From NCBI GenBank assembly GCA_964586775.1, contig CAZPJD010000182.1, positions 1 through 44,075 on the forward strand: a stretch of 44,075 bases of DNA, read 5' to 3'. The notes beneath the pieces were generated by a model. It ran no database searches. It was not told the origin of the DNA and worked only from the letters and a program-made list of their open reading frames with translations. Shown here piece by piece: positions 25,688 through 34,089 of the stretch. Made by a program: the position numbers and the translations under genes. The stretch is from JADLEX01 sp964586775. GTDB lineage: Bacteria > Lernaellota > Lernaellaia > JACKCT01. The first letter of the stretch is position 1. Each line of letters opens with the position of its first letter.

Positions 25688-27010
25688 ATGCTGACCGATG
25701 CTAGATTCCGCGAACTCATGGCCGCGTGCGACCCGAACAGTCCGCTCGAGCCGAAAGACAGGCGAAACGTCGACATAGACGCGCGCAATGGGCGCGGCGA
25801 GGGCTTGGCGTGGGCGTCGAAGATGGCGAAGCGCATTCTGCGTTCCGATCAACCGGTCAAAATCCTTGCCACGGCGCTGAACGGTTCGGGAAAGTCCACC
25901 GAACTACTTCGCCTGAAAAAAATGGTCGAAGACGAAGGTCAACTCCTCGTCGTTTTGGCGGACGCGGCATTGTACATCGATCTGATGAGCCCGGTTGACG
26001 TTCCCGACATCCTGCTCAGCCTCATTCACGCGGTGGACTCGGCCATTCTGGAGAGAGAGGGGAAGGACCCCAAGAGCGCGCTGCGGGACGGATACTTTCG
26101 GCGTTTTTGGGACACCTTGTCGAGGACCGATGTCGCATTCAACCAAGTGGAGCTGAACGTCGCGGACGTCGCCACGATTCCTTTCGAATTGAAAACGCGC
26201 CCCACGCTCCGCGCCCGCGCGAGGGCCGCCGTCACCGGCAACCTGAACCATTTTCTGACGGACGTCCGACAGGAGTTCGTCCTTTTTGAGGAACGCGCAA
26301 AGGCCGCCGGATTCGCGGGGCTGTGCGTGATCTTCGATTCGCTCGAAAAGCTGCGCGGCATCTCGACGAACTGGGAAGAGGTTTTGCGCAGCGCCGAGCA
26401 GGTGTTCGCCGGGGACGCCCCCTATCTCAGCCTGCCGGTCCACGTCGTGTACACGTTTCCGGCGGCGCTCTACACACGTATCGGGGCGCAGGTCGAGTTC
26501 ATGCCGATGGTCAAGCTGTGCGAGCGGGATGATTCGAAATACGAGCCTGGGATGAACGCGCTGCGCCAGGTGGTGCGGCAACGCGTTTCCGACAAAGACC
26601 TGTTGGCGATTCTCGGAAGCGAATTCAAAACACGTCGCGACCGGCTGATAGCCTTTTCGGGCGGGTACATTCGACAGCTCATCGTGCTGCTCCGCGAGTT
26701 GCTGGTCTTCAACACGTATCCGCTCACGGATAGAGATCTCGACCACCTCCTCGGAGAGTTTCGCGGGCGGCAACGTCTGCTGGTTACGCAAGACGACTAC
26801 CCGTGGCTCGCGCGAATCGCGGTGACGCACGATCTTTCGATGCCGTCCGAGGATGCCCGACCGACGGTGGAACGCGCTCTGCAAAATCTGCTGGTCATGT
26901 GTTACGCAAACGAAAATCCGTGGTATCAACTTCACCCGGCGTTGCGGGATTACGCGCCGATCGTCGAGGCCGCGAAAACATATAAGGCTCGGGAATCCAA
27001 AGGGATTTGA
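25688..27010 (+). CDS. P-loop ATPase of a two-gene ATPase/TPR system
   Basis: The 440-residue protein has a Walker A motif in ATALNGSGKSTELLRLKK (about 60-77). Its first Gly is replaced by Ala, while GSGKST is intact. Walker B is AGLCVIFDSLEKL (about 210-222). The segment LLVVLADAALYIDLMSPVDVPDILLSLIHAV resembles STAND- or KAP-like NTPases in which GSGK-STELLRLK is followed by a description of a stored-state switch. A C-terminal winged-helix-like part is possible (PWLARIAVTHDLSM...LQNLLVMCY). I do not recognise a characterised family member. The stop overlaps the TPR gene start by one base (TGATG), so the two should act together. A GAGGTGGGG ribosome-binding sequence precedes the ATG. Confidence 0.8.
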   Translation: MLTDARFRELMAACDPNSPLEPKDRRNVDIDARNGRGEGLAWASKMAKRILRSDQPVKILATALNGSGKSTELLRLKKMVEDEGQLLVVLADAALYIDLMSPVDVPDILLSLIHAVDSAILEREGKDPKSALRDGYFRRFWDTLSRTDVAFNQVELNVADVATIPFELKTRPTLRARARAAVTGNLNHFLTDVRQEFVLFEERAKAAGFAGLCVIFDSLEKLRGISTNWEEVLRSAEQVFAGDAPYLSLPVHVVYTFPAALYTRIGAQVEFMPMVKLCERDDSKYEPGMNALRQVVRQRVSDKDLLAILGSEFKTRRDRLIAFSGGYIRQLIVLLRELLVFNTYPLTDRDLDHLLGEFRGRQRLLVTQDDYPWLARIAVTHDLSMPSEDARPTVERALQNLLVMCYANENPWYQLHPALRDYAPIVEAAKTYKARESKGI

Positions 27011-28995
27011 TGCCTGTGGACGAATCGTCCCTCGACGAAAACGGTCAGCGGGAACTCCAGCGGTTCCGGCGTGCGCTCGACTTCGGCGAGGGATTTTCCT
27101 TCCACTTGGTCGTCGCCGATACGGCCCGCGTTTTTCGCGACGCGCTCGAGATCGCCGCGCCGGGCGCGCGGCCGCTGCGTTTCATTCGGGGCGCGGACGA
27201 ATCCGACAAGGACTTGGCGTTTCGATGCCTGAACGCGATCAAGGACGCTCTGGCGAATCCCCCGGACAAACCGCTCGCCCTCGATTTCACGGCGACGGAC
27301 CGGAGCGACGACGAGTCCTGGCGTTACGTCTTTCAGCGGCTGAACGAGAACCGCAACGAGATCGCGTACGCGCTGAAAGCCCCGCTCATCCTCGGCGTCT
27401 CGCCGCGCATGGAAATCCTCTTCGGCCACGAAGCCCCCGACTTCTGGTCGATTCGCGGCACGGGAATGCGGCTGACGGATGCGACGCCGACTGAGACGGG
27501 GTTGAGCGAAGTCCAGGAGTATCGCCGCGGTCGAGGCATCGTCCCGCCATCGATCGATGCGATCGAGCGCCAGCAGCGGATCGTTCGTGAGGCGGAAAAG
27601 CTCGGTCCTCACACGCAGGCGATCGAAAAACTGCGGTTGGCGAAGTTCTACTACGATGCCGTCCGGCTTGAGGAATGCGTCGCGCAGGCATCCGACGCCG
27701 TGCGACTATTGCGCGAGGCGCCATCGACGACGTCGCCAAATTCCCATGCGGATCTCGCCGAAGCGTTGCATGTCCTCGGAGCTGCACTTTCCGACCTCGG
27801 TCGCCGGGAGGAGGCGCTGGAGACGGCGCTGGCGGCCGTGTCCTTTTACCGCGAACTCGCCGCCAAGCGCCCCGATGCGTTTTGGCCAGCCCTCTCCATG
27901 TCGCTGAACAACGCTGCGAGTTTTCTTTCCTACCTCGGTCGCCGAGAGGACGCGCTCGCGATGGCGCTGGAGGCTGTGGCGCTCCTCCGCGACCTTGCCG
28001 CCACCCGACCCGACGCTTTTCGCCCTTACCTCGCCACGTCGCTGAACAACGCGGCGAACCGTCTTTTCGACCTCGGCCGCCTTGAGGACGCGCTCGCTAT
28101 GACGCTGGAGGCCGTGGCGCTCTTCCGCGACTTTGCCGCCGCACGACCTGACTCGTTTCTGCCGGAGGTTGCCATGTCGCTGCACAACGCCGCGAATCAC
28201 CTTTTCAGCGTCGGCCGCCGTGAGGAGGCGCTGGAAATTGCGTTGGAGGCGTTGGCTATTCGTCGCGACCTCGCCGCCCTGCGACCCGACGCATTCCGGC
28301 CCGACCTTGCCAATTCGTTGAGCAACGCTTCGAACATTCTTTCCGCCGTTGGTCGTCGTGAAGACGCTTTGACGATGAGCACTGAGGCCGTAGAGATGTT
28401 CCGTGATCTCGCCGTAGCGCGCCCCAGTGCTTACTTACCGGGACTCGCGATGTCGCTAAACAACTTAGCGTCCCGAATCTCTGACCTCGGGCGTCATGAA
28501 GCGGCACTCGCTACGTCACTAGAGGCGTTGGCTATCCGTCGCGAACTCGCCGCCGCCCGTCCTGATTCCTTCCGGTCCGACCTTGCCAAATCGCTGAACA
28601 ACACGGCAAACCGTCTTGTCGAACTCGGTCGCCCGGAAGAAGCACTCGCGATGGCAAGCGAGGCCGTGGCGATCAACCGCAATCTCGCAACCACGCTTTC
28701 CGACAAATTCCAGCCCGACCTCGCCATTTCCCTCGGGACCTTGGGTTTGATTCTTGGGAAATTAGATCGGTGGGACGAAGCGCGGGTATGCCTCGAAGAG
28801 GGAGCGAGAACCCTTCTCGACCGTTTCCGGCAGACCCCTGTAGCCGAAGCCCCAATGATGGGCGCACTCCTAAAGGAGTACCTCGATGCGTGCGAAAAAA
28901 CGGGGTGCGATCCAGACCCAGATATCGCCGACGCGATCGAAGGGATCTGGAACGAAGTGAATCCGGATGATGCTGTGCAGCCCGACGAAGGCTGA
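27010..28995 (+). CDS. TPR-repeat protein partnered with the P-loop ATPase
   Basis: The 661-residue protein has an N-terminal domain (about 15-150) with alternating hydrophobic strands and the segment RLNENRNEIAYALKAPLILGVSPRMEILFGHEAPDFWSIRG. I associate this pattern with N-terminal regions of NLR-like and other STAND-associated TPR proteins. From about residue 249 there are eight tandem 46-residue tetratricopeptide repeats (LAxSLNNAANxLxxLGRxEEALA...RDLAAxRPDxFxPD). An acidic tail ends the protein. The effector activity, if any, would be in the N-terminal domain; no catalytic motif is obvious. The ATG at 27010 overlaps the ATPase stop; an in-frame TTG directly upstream is less likely. The layout suggests a split sensor-and-switch pair. 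Confidence 0.8.
   Translation: MPVDESSLDENGQRELQRFRRALDFGEGFSFHLVVADTARVFRDALEIAAPGARPLRFIRGADESDKDLAFRCLNAIKDALANPPDKPLALDFTATDRSDDESWRYVFQRLNENRNEIAYALKAPLILGVSPRMEILFGHEAPDFWSIRGTGMRLTDATPTETGLSEVQEYRRGRGIVPPSIDAIERQQRIVREAEKLGPHTQAIEKLRLAKFYYDAVRLEECVAQASDAVRLLREAPSTTSPNSHADLAEALHVLGAALSDLGRREEALETALAAVSFYRELAAKRPDAFWPALSMSLNNAASFLSYLGRREDALAMALEAVALLRDLAATRPDAFRPYLATSLNNAANRLFDLGRLEDALAMTLEAVALFRDFAAARPDSFLPEVAMSLHNAANHLFSVGRREEALEIALEALAIRRDLAALRPDAFRPDLANSLSNASNILSAVGRREDALTMSTEAVEMFRDLAVARPSAYLPGLAMSLNNLASRISDLGRHEAALATSLEALAIRRELAAARPDSFRSDLAKSLNNTANRLVELGRPEEALAMASEAVAINRNLATTLSDKFQPDLAISLGTLGLILGKLDRWDEARVCLEEGARTLLDRFRQTPVAEAPMMGALLKEYLDACEKTGCDPDPDIADAIEGIWNEVNPDDAVQPDEG
27754..28857 (+). 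repeat. Array of eight 138-bp (46-residue) TPR-coding units
   Basis: Units begin at 27754, 27892, 28030, 28168, 28306, 28444, 28582 and 28720, all exactly 138 bp apart and in frame. The last is the most divergent. Neighbouring units share long stretches, for example TCGCTGAACAACG at the start of several. Exact spacing suggests growth by unequal recombination. Confidence 0.85.
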
Positions 28996-29066
28996 TCCGC
29001 CCGTTCCCGAAATCCCCCGCGCGCATTAGACTGCTGGTCTCGAATCGCCCACTCTCGGAGCTACGC

Positions 29067-30395
29067 ATGCGCCCGATCGCCCGCACCGTCGTTTCCGTCG
29101 CTCTTGTCGCGCTCGTCGCGTCCGCCGCGTGGCGCGCCGCGCCCGCCGCGGGGGCCGACGCCGCCGCCATCGTCGCCGATCTGGCGAAGGAATCGCGCGG
29201 CAAGATCCAGCCGATCGAGGACGAATCCGGCGCGATGAACGCGTTCTACGCGCAGCTCTCGCGCACCGCCGCCAAAGCGCCCGGCGCGGTGACCCGCGTG
29301 GCGCACTTCGGCGATTCGACCATCGAGATGGACCTGACCCCCGGGCCGATGCGTCGGCTGATGGCGACGCGCTTCGGCGACGGCGGTCGCGGCTTCGTGC
29401 TGATGGGCCGTCCCAAGCCGTGGTACCGGCCCTACGATGTCGAGTTCGATCCCGACTCGACGTGGATATCGAGCGACGTGAAGGAAAACGACGTCAAGGA
29501 CCGGCGCTTCGGCATCGGCGGCGCTTACCTGCTCGCTTACAAGGAGAAGGCGACGACGAAGGTCGGAACGGCGAAGGGCGGCCCGACCGGTGAGGCCGTC
29601 TCGCGATTCGAGCTGCTCGTGCCGGTGCGTCCCGACAACGGCGCGTTCGCGATCGAGATCGACGGCAAGAGCGCGGGCACCATTTCGGCCTCCGGCGCCG
29701 ACGCCGAGGGCGTGGCCGAGTTCAAGGTGCCCGACGGCAAGCACACGATCACGATCACCGCGCTCGCCAAGGACTCGCGCGCTTACGGCGTGATCCTCGG
29801 CCGCGACGGGCCCGGCGTGGTGTGGGACGCGCTGGGCGTGAACGGCACCGGCGTGCCGAGCTGGCTGTCGGCGAACGAGGACAATTGGATCGCGCACCTG
29901 CGTCACCGCAATCCCGATCTCATCGTCCTCGCGCTCGGCACCAACGACACCTCGCCCGATCTGGATCTGGAAGCGTACAAAAAGCAGGTCGCGCGGCTGA
30001 TCGACCGCGCGCGCAAGGCCGTGCCCGGCGCGTCGATCCTGTGGCAGGCGCCGCTCGACCGCGCGACCAAATCGGGCGGCGATCTGGTGACGAATCCGAT
30101 GACGCCGAAGATCGTCGCGGCGCAGCGCGAGGTGGCGAAGCAGCAGAAGGTGGCGTTCTGGAGCGCGTACGACGCGATGGGCGGCAACGGCTCGATGGCG
30201 CGCTGGTACAAGGCCAAGCCGCAGCTCGGCGCGGCGGACCTTTTCCACCCCACGCGCGAGGGCGGCGAGGTGATCGCGAAGATGCTCTACGACGCGATGA
30301 TGACGGACTTCGCGAAGTACCTGCAAAAGAGCGGTGTGGCCGCCACGGCGCGCGAGACGGTGGCGAGCCCGCTGGTGAAGCTCAGTCCGAAGTGA
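29067..30395 (+). CDS. Secreted SGNH/GDSL-family hydrolase
   Basis: The 442-residue protein has a signal peptide (about 1-28, cleavage near AAGA). The SGNH blocks are visible: block I HFGDSTIEMD with the nucleophile Ser, block III LALGTNDTSPD with the Asn, and block V AADLFHPTREG with the catalytic Asp and His. An insert of about 130 residues (residues about 120-250) is beta-rich and may be a carbohydrate-binding or jelly-roll module. Such enzymes deacetylate or acylate polysaccharides in the periplasm or outside the cell; the substrate is unknown. Its stop overlaps an in-frame GTG of the next open frame, although I start the RhuM gene later. Confidence 0.85.
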   Translation: MRPIARTVVSVALVALVASAAWRAAPAAGADAAAIVADLAKESRGKIQPIEDESGAMNAFYAQLSRTAAKAPGAVTRVAHFGDSTIEMDLTPGPMRRLMATRFGDGGRGFVLMGRPKPWYRPYDVEFDPDSTWISSDVKENDVKDRRFGIGGAYLLAYKEKATTKVGTAKGGPTGEAVSRFELLVPVRPDNGAFAIEIDGKSAGTISASGADAEGVAEFKVPDGKHTITITALAKDSRAYGVILGRDGPGVVWDALGVNGTGVPSWLSANEDNWIAHLRHRNPDLIVLALGTNDTSPDLDLEAYKKQVARLIDRARKAVPGASILWQAPLDRATKSGGDLVTNPMTPKIVAAQREVAKQQKVAFWSAYDAMGGNGSMARWYKAKPQLGAADLFHPTREGGEVIAKMLYDAMMTDFAKYLQKSGVAATARETVASPLVKLSPK

Positions 30396-30445
30396 CGCGC
30401 GAACGGGTTCCGCCGCGTTCGGATCGCGGCACGACCGGATCGATC

Positions 30446-31540
30446 GTGAAGAAAAAGTCCGCAAAAGAAACCGTCGTGGTGGTGAAGGAAGACGTCGTCG
30501 CCGAGAGCGGGGCGACCGGCGAGATCCTGCTCTACCAAACGAACGACGGGCGCAGCCGCATCGAGGTCCGACTGGCCGACGAGTCGGTCTGGCTGACGCA
30601 GAGGCTGATGGCCGAGCTGTTCCAAAAGGACGTGCGTACCATCAGCGAGCACATCCGGAATATCTTCGCGGATGGAGAGTTGAGTCCGGAGGCAACTATC
30701 CGGAAATTCCGGATAGTTCAGGCAGAAGGCGAACGCGAAGTCGTCCGCGCGGTGGATTTCTACAACCTCGACGCCATCATCGCGGTCGGCTACAGGGTTC
30801 GATCGCATCGAGGCACGCAGTTTCGCATCTGGGCGACCGAGCGGCTTCGAGAGTACCTCGTCAAGGGCTTTGCGCTGGACGACGAGAGGCTGAAACGCGG
30901 CGGCGGCGGGCAATATTTCGACGAGCTCCTCGCGCGCATCCGCGACATTCGTTCGTCGGAAAAGATCTTTTACCGCAAGGTCCTCGAAATTTACGCCACG
31001 AGCATCGACTACGACCCGAACACCGAGGCTTCACGCGCCTTTTTCGCCGCGGTGCAGAACAAGATGCACTGGGCGGCCCACGGACACACGGCCGCCGAGG
31101 TCGTGGCGTTGCGAGCCGATGCATCCCGGCAAAACATGGGGCTCACGTCGTGGACGGGTGCGAGTCCGTCGCGCACGGATGTCGAGATCGCCAAAAACTA
31201 CCTGACGGCGCCAGAGTTGGACGCACTCAACCGCATCGTGAACGCCTATCTCGAATTTGCCGAGCTTCAGGCGCTCGCGCGACGCCCCATGTTCATGCGC
31301 GATTGGATCGTCAAGCTCGACGACTTCCTGCGGCTCGGAGAGCGGGAGATCCTCACGCACGCGGGCACGATCAGCCACGATGCGGCGATCGAAAAGGCCC
31401 ACGAAGAGTATGAGCGGTATCGCGCGCGAGTCGTCGCGGAGCCAACACGGGTGGAGCGGCATTTCGAGGAAGCCGTGAAAGTGACCAAACGGCTCGCCCC
31501 GAAGCGACGAAGGTCGGAGACCGACACCGACAAGGAGTGA
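30446..31540 (+). CDS. RhuM-family (virulence RhuM) protein
   Basis: The 364-residue protein fits the RhuM family (PF13310 type). Its conserved parts are LLYQTNDGRSRIEVRLADESVWLTQRLMAELF, DVRTISEHIRNIF, TIRKFRIVQAEGEREV, FYNLDAIIAVGYRVRS and RGTQFRIWATERLREYLVKGFALDDERL. RhuM genes occur in pathogenicity and defence islands; the N-terminal half resembles phage-type winged-helix regulators, and the biochemical role is unknown. The C-terminal half is helical and includes HWAAHGHTAAEVVALRADA. The GTG start at 30446 is a judgement; a GTG at 30392 would add 18 residues and overlap the SGNH gene. It contains a 25-bp perfect palindrome. Confidence 0.85.
   Translation: MKKKSAKETVVVVKEDVVAESGATGEILLYQTNDGRSRIEVRLADESVWLTQRLMAELFQKDVRTISEHIRNIFADGELSPEATIRKFRIVQAEGEREVVRAVDFYNLDAIIAVGYRVRSHRGTQFRIWATERLREYLVKGFALDDERLKRGGGGQYFDELLARIRDIRSSEKIFYRKVLEIYATSIDYDPNTEASRAFFAAVQNKMHWAAHGHTAAEVVALRADASRQNMGLTSWTGASPSRTDVEIAKNYLTAPELDALNRIVNAYLEFAELQALARRPMFMRDWIVKLDDFLRLGEREILTHAGTISHDAAIEKAHEEYERYRARVVAEPTRVERHFEEAVKVTKRLAPKRRRSETDTDKE
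30694..30718. repeat. 25-bp perfect palindrome inside the RhuM gene
   Basis: Arms of 12 bp, AACTATCCGGAA and its inverse complement, flank a single central A. It encodes the conserved TIRKFRIV segment. Its size and perfection are unusual for coding sequence and suggest a protein-binding or hairpin site. Confidence 0.8.
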
Positions 31541-31543
31541 TCG

Positions 31544-32683
31544 ATGCGACGTGCAATCGGCATTGTGGCCATGGCGACGATTCTTCTCGCGGCCCGGTCC
31601 GCGGCGGCATTGGACGACCAGCCCTTCGTCTTCGCGGGCGGCGGGCTCGGCATCCACACCATCGACGCGCCGGCGTACAACGACGCGCTCGCGGCGGTGA
31701 ACGCCGATGATTTTCGCAACTGGTCGCCTGCGATCGGCGCGTGGTTCGGCGCGGGACTCGACCGCATCTGCCTCGAAGGATTCCTCGGAGGCGGCGGGCA
31801 ATCGCAGTCGGGTTCGGCGGGCGATCTGTCGCTGAACGCGTTCTCCATCGGCCTCGACGGCGGATACGTGTTCGTCGACACGCGGCGGATGCGCGTCATC
31901 GGCCTCGCGGGGCTCGCGCTCACGGGCCAGGGTCTGCACATCGACTGGAGCGACGAGACGCAGTCCACCATCGACGACGCCCGCGACAACACCGGCGGAC
32001 GCGCGGGGTCGACGCCGAGCACCACGACCGACGCCGCGATCGCGGACATCCCGCGCTCCACCGACATCAGCCGCACGGCGCTGGCGGGGCATCTGGCGCT
32101 GCAGCTCGACGTCTACGTGGCCGAGTGGGAGAGCCGCGACTGGCTCTCGCGCCTGTCGATCGGCGGACGCGTCGGATGGCTGCCGGCGATCGCGACCGGC
32201 GAATGGCAGAACAGCTCGGGCGACGAGGTGTCGGGCGACACGCCGGATGCGTCGGCGAGCATGTCGTACGTGTTCCTGACGATCGGCGGCGCGTGGGACC
32301 GACAACCGCCGACGCGATTGCACAAGGACAACGTGCCCGCCGATTCGGGAAAGCTGAAGACCCCGAAGAAACCCGAGAACAACGAACGGATCAAACCGCG
32401 AAAAAAGGACCGGATCGAGCGCGAGATCAAGAAGCCGCGCAAGGACGAGGAGCGCCTGGAGCGCGAGATCAAGAAGCCGAAGAAGGATCCCGATCGAGCG
32501 AAAAATCCCGATCACAAGCTCGACGTCAAGCCCGGTGCGGCGGCGCCGCTCAAGGACGATCGCGGCGACAAGAAGGACGAGAAAAAGGACGACGACAAGA
32601 AAGACGACGACGACAAAGACAAGGACAAAGACAAGAAGGACAAGGACGACGGCGACAAGGACAAGGGCGGCGGAAGCAAGTGA
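31544..32683 (+). CDS. Outer-membrane-like protein with Lys/Asp-rich C-terminal tail
   Basis: This 379-residue protein has a signal peptide (about 1-22, cleavage after SAAA) and a Gly-rich, strand-like region to about 255 (FVFAGGGLGIHTI, IGLDGGYVFVD, LSIGGRVGWLPAI, VFLTIGGAW). A long tail of about 115 residues is nearly all Lys, Asp, Glu, Arg and Pro, with repeated REIKKPRKDE-like units and a final run of DDDKDKDKDKKDK. I recognise no family. The barrel is inferred from composition. AAGGAG within the end of the RhuM gene sits before the ATG, and the gap to the RhuM stop is only 3 bp. The extreme 3' end is partly duplicated at 33966-34070. Confidence 0.65.
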   Translation: MRRAIGIVAMATILLAARSAAALDDQPFVFAGGGLGIHTIDAPAYNDALAAVNADDFRNWSPAIGAWFGAGLDRICLEGFLGGGGQSQSGSAGDLSLNAFSIGLDGGYVFVDTRRMRVIGLAGLALTGQGLHIDWSDETQSTIDDARDNTGGRAGSTPSTTTDAAIADIPRSTDISRTALAGHLALQLDVYVAEWESRDWLSRLSIGGRVGWLPAIATGEWQNSSGDEVSGDTPDASASMSYVFLTIGGAWDRQPPTRLHKDNVPADSGKLKTPKKPENNERIKPRKKDRIEREIKKPRKDEERLEREIKKPKKDPDRAKNPDHKLDVKPGAAAPLKDDRGDKKDEKKDDDKKDDDDKDKDKDKKDKDDGDKDKGGGSK

Positions 32684-32738
32684 CGCTCCGCGCGACCGGG
32701 GCTACTCGAAGCGTACGAAGTCGACGACGAGGGCGCTG
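32667..32738. repeat. 72-bp direct repeat, left copy
   Basis: This segment spans the last codons of the outer-membrane-like gene and about 45 bp reading as the reversed 3' end (ending VVDFVRFE) of a lipoprotein gene. It matches 34055-34126 at 69 of 72 positions. On the minus strand it encodes a truncated C-terminus with its own TAG stop, so it is a partial duplicate of the lipoprotein gene end. Confidence 0.85.
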
Positions 32739-32815
32739 GTGACGCCTGGGGCCGAGATAACGCGCGCAACGGCTCCTTCGACGCTTTCGAAGAATCAAAC
32801 CGGAATGGGCGAAAA

Positions 32816-33568
32816 CTAGATCTGGGCGTGCGCCATTGGGGAGAAGGAGTTCGCGCCGCCTCTCCCACGGTCGTCGAGACCGGACTGAATTTGGTCGACA
32901 AACTCTTTCGCGGCAACGCGCGGATCGTGGGCGTTTCGGATAGGGCGTCCGACGACGATATAGTCCGCTCCCTCGCGGATCGCGGCGCGCGCATCGATGT
33001 GGCGTTTATGGTCGTCCTTGCCGCTGTCGGACTGCCTGATGCCGGGAGTGACAATGAGGATCTGCCCTCCAACCTGATCGCGAATGGTCCGAGCTTCGCG
33101 GCCGGATGCGATGACGCCGTCACATCCGCACTCCGCCGCGCGCTTCGCCCGGGCAAGCACCAAGTCATCGACCGTGCACGCGAATCCCAAATCGCGCATG
33201 TCGTCGCTGTCCAGACTCGTGAGAACGGTGACGATCAGGATCTTGAGATCCGCATCGCCTCGCCCGTTGACCGCCGCTTGAACGATCTTTCCCGGACCGT
33301 GCACGGTGAGGAAGCTGACGCCGAGCTTCGCGGCTTGACGCACCGCACGCTCGACGGTTTCTTCGATGTCGTTGTATTTCAGATCGAGAAAAACGCGTTT
33401 CCCTTTGGTCAGCAGCCAGTTGACGATCTCTGTCCCGCCTGCCAGTTGAAGCTCCAGCCCGACTTTGAAAAACGAAACCACGCCGTCCAACTGCTCAACC
33501 AGTTCCTTCGCTTCGTCAACGGACGCGAAGTCCAGCGCCACGATCAAGCGGTCGGCTGCTTCAGTCAT
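32816..33568 (-). CDS. pyrF: Orotidine-5'-phosphate decarboxylase
   Basis: PyrF converts orotidine monophosphate to UMP, the last step of de novo UMP synthesis. The 250-residue TIM-barrel protein shows IVALDFASVDEAKELVEQL at the start, FFKVGLELQLAGG, the catalytic signature FLDLKYNDIEETV (D-x-K-x-x-D), FLTVHGPGK, IVTPGIRQ, and the phosphate-binding GADYIVVGRPI. AGGAG precedes the ATG at a good distance. The gene overlaps the upstream ribbon-helix-helix gene by 8 bp, so they are co-transcribed. The operon sits between 72-bp direct repeats. A longer frame upstream is not used. Confidence 0.95.
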   Translation of the reverse strand: MTEAADRLIVALDFASVDEAKELVEQLDGVVSFFKVGLELQLAGGTEIVNWLLTKGKRVFLDLKYNDIEETVERAVRQAAKLGVSFLTVHGPGKIVQAAVNGRGDADLKILIVTVLTSLDSDDMRDLGFACTVDDLVLARAKRAAECGCDGVIASGREARTIRDQVGGQILIVTPGIRQSDSGKDDHKRHIDARAAIREGADYIVVGRPIRNAHDPRVAAKEFVDQIQSGLDDRGRGGANSFSPMAHAQI

Positions 33569-33764
33569 CTTGCTGCTCCTGTGCCAAGGCTCGGAGTTGC
33601 CCGATCGGCAGTTCGCGCTGGGGTTGCGTGGTCTCGATGTAGCTCGCGACCGCATCTCGGATAAGGACACTGCGGGGAATCTTCGTTTTGGCGGAGATTC
33701 TGTCAAGCTCCTCGAGGAGACGCAGGTCGAAAGAAACGCTGACCGGGACCTTTCGCACGACCAT
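33561..33764 (-). CDS. Ribbon-helix-helix (CopG/MetJ-type) DNA-binding protein
   Basis: The 67-residue protein begins MVVRKVPVSVSFDLRLLEEL, a beta strand followed by two helices (DRISAKTKIPRSVLIRDAVASYIE), the standard RHH fold that dimerises and inserts its strand into DNA. AGGAGAG lies just upstream of the ATG. The gene overlaps pyrF. No toxin gene is adjacent. The promoter in front contains a perfect ATTAAT-N3-ATTAAT palindrome, so autorepression and co-control of pyrF are likely. This could be an orphan antitoxin or a true pyrF regulator; the sequence alone does not decide. Confidence 0.85.
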   Translation of the reverse strand: MVVRKVPVSVSFDLRLLEELDRISAKTKIPRSVLIRDAVASYIETTQPQRELPIGQLRALAQEQQDD

Positions 33765-34089
33765 TCGGCTCTCCTGATCGATAGTTTATTAATCTGATTA
33801 ATTAAAATTGTCAACGCCACTTTTGCCTCACCTCTTTGGATGACGCGCTCTCCCGACGATGCCGTTTGCAGGAAATCTTTCGCCCGGTCTGAGGGTGCCA
33901 GTTGAGAACGCCTTCCGATTCTTGTTCCATACCACTGACACACTGAAGAAAAAAAGTCGGACCATGGCGACAAGGACAAGGGCGACGGACCTAAGCGACG
34001 CGCGACGTGACATGTCCGTCCCGGCCGAGGGCGGCCGGGCCACAATTCCACATAGCGGCGGAAGCAAGTGACGCTCCGCGCGACCGGCG
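33765..34089. other. Intergenic region with RHH promoter and partial duplicate of flanking genes
   Basis: It holds the RHH-pyrF promoter and operator (33780-33812), then about 240 bp without a gene. A 19-bp stretch at 33966-33984 is identical to 32651-32669 near the 3' end of the outer-membrane-like gene. The 72-bp repeat begins at 34055. The segment therefore looks like a decayed second copy of that gene end with an insertion of about 70 bp. Confidence 0.6.
33780..33812 (-). promoter_or_regulatory. Promoter and operator of the RHH-pyrF operon
   Basis: On the minus strand TTGACA is followed after 17-18 bp by TTAATA/TAATAA. The perfect palindrome ATTAAT-CTG-ATTAAT (33788-33802) lies between and over the -10 box, where a repressor would block transcription. 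The RHH protein encoded first in the operon is the obvious candidate. Confidence 0.65.

Noticed and set aside
27754..28857. Regularly spaced repeats as a CRISPR array
   Set aside because: The 138-bp period is in frame and encodes TPR units; there are no short repeat and spacer units and no cas genes.
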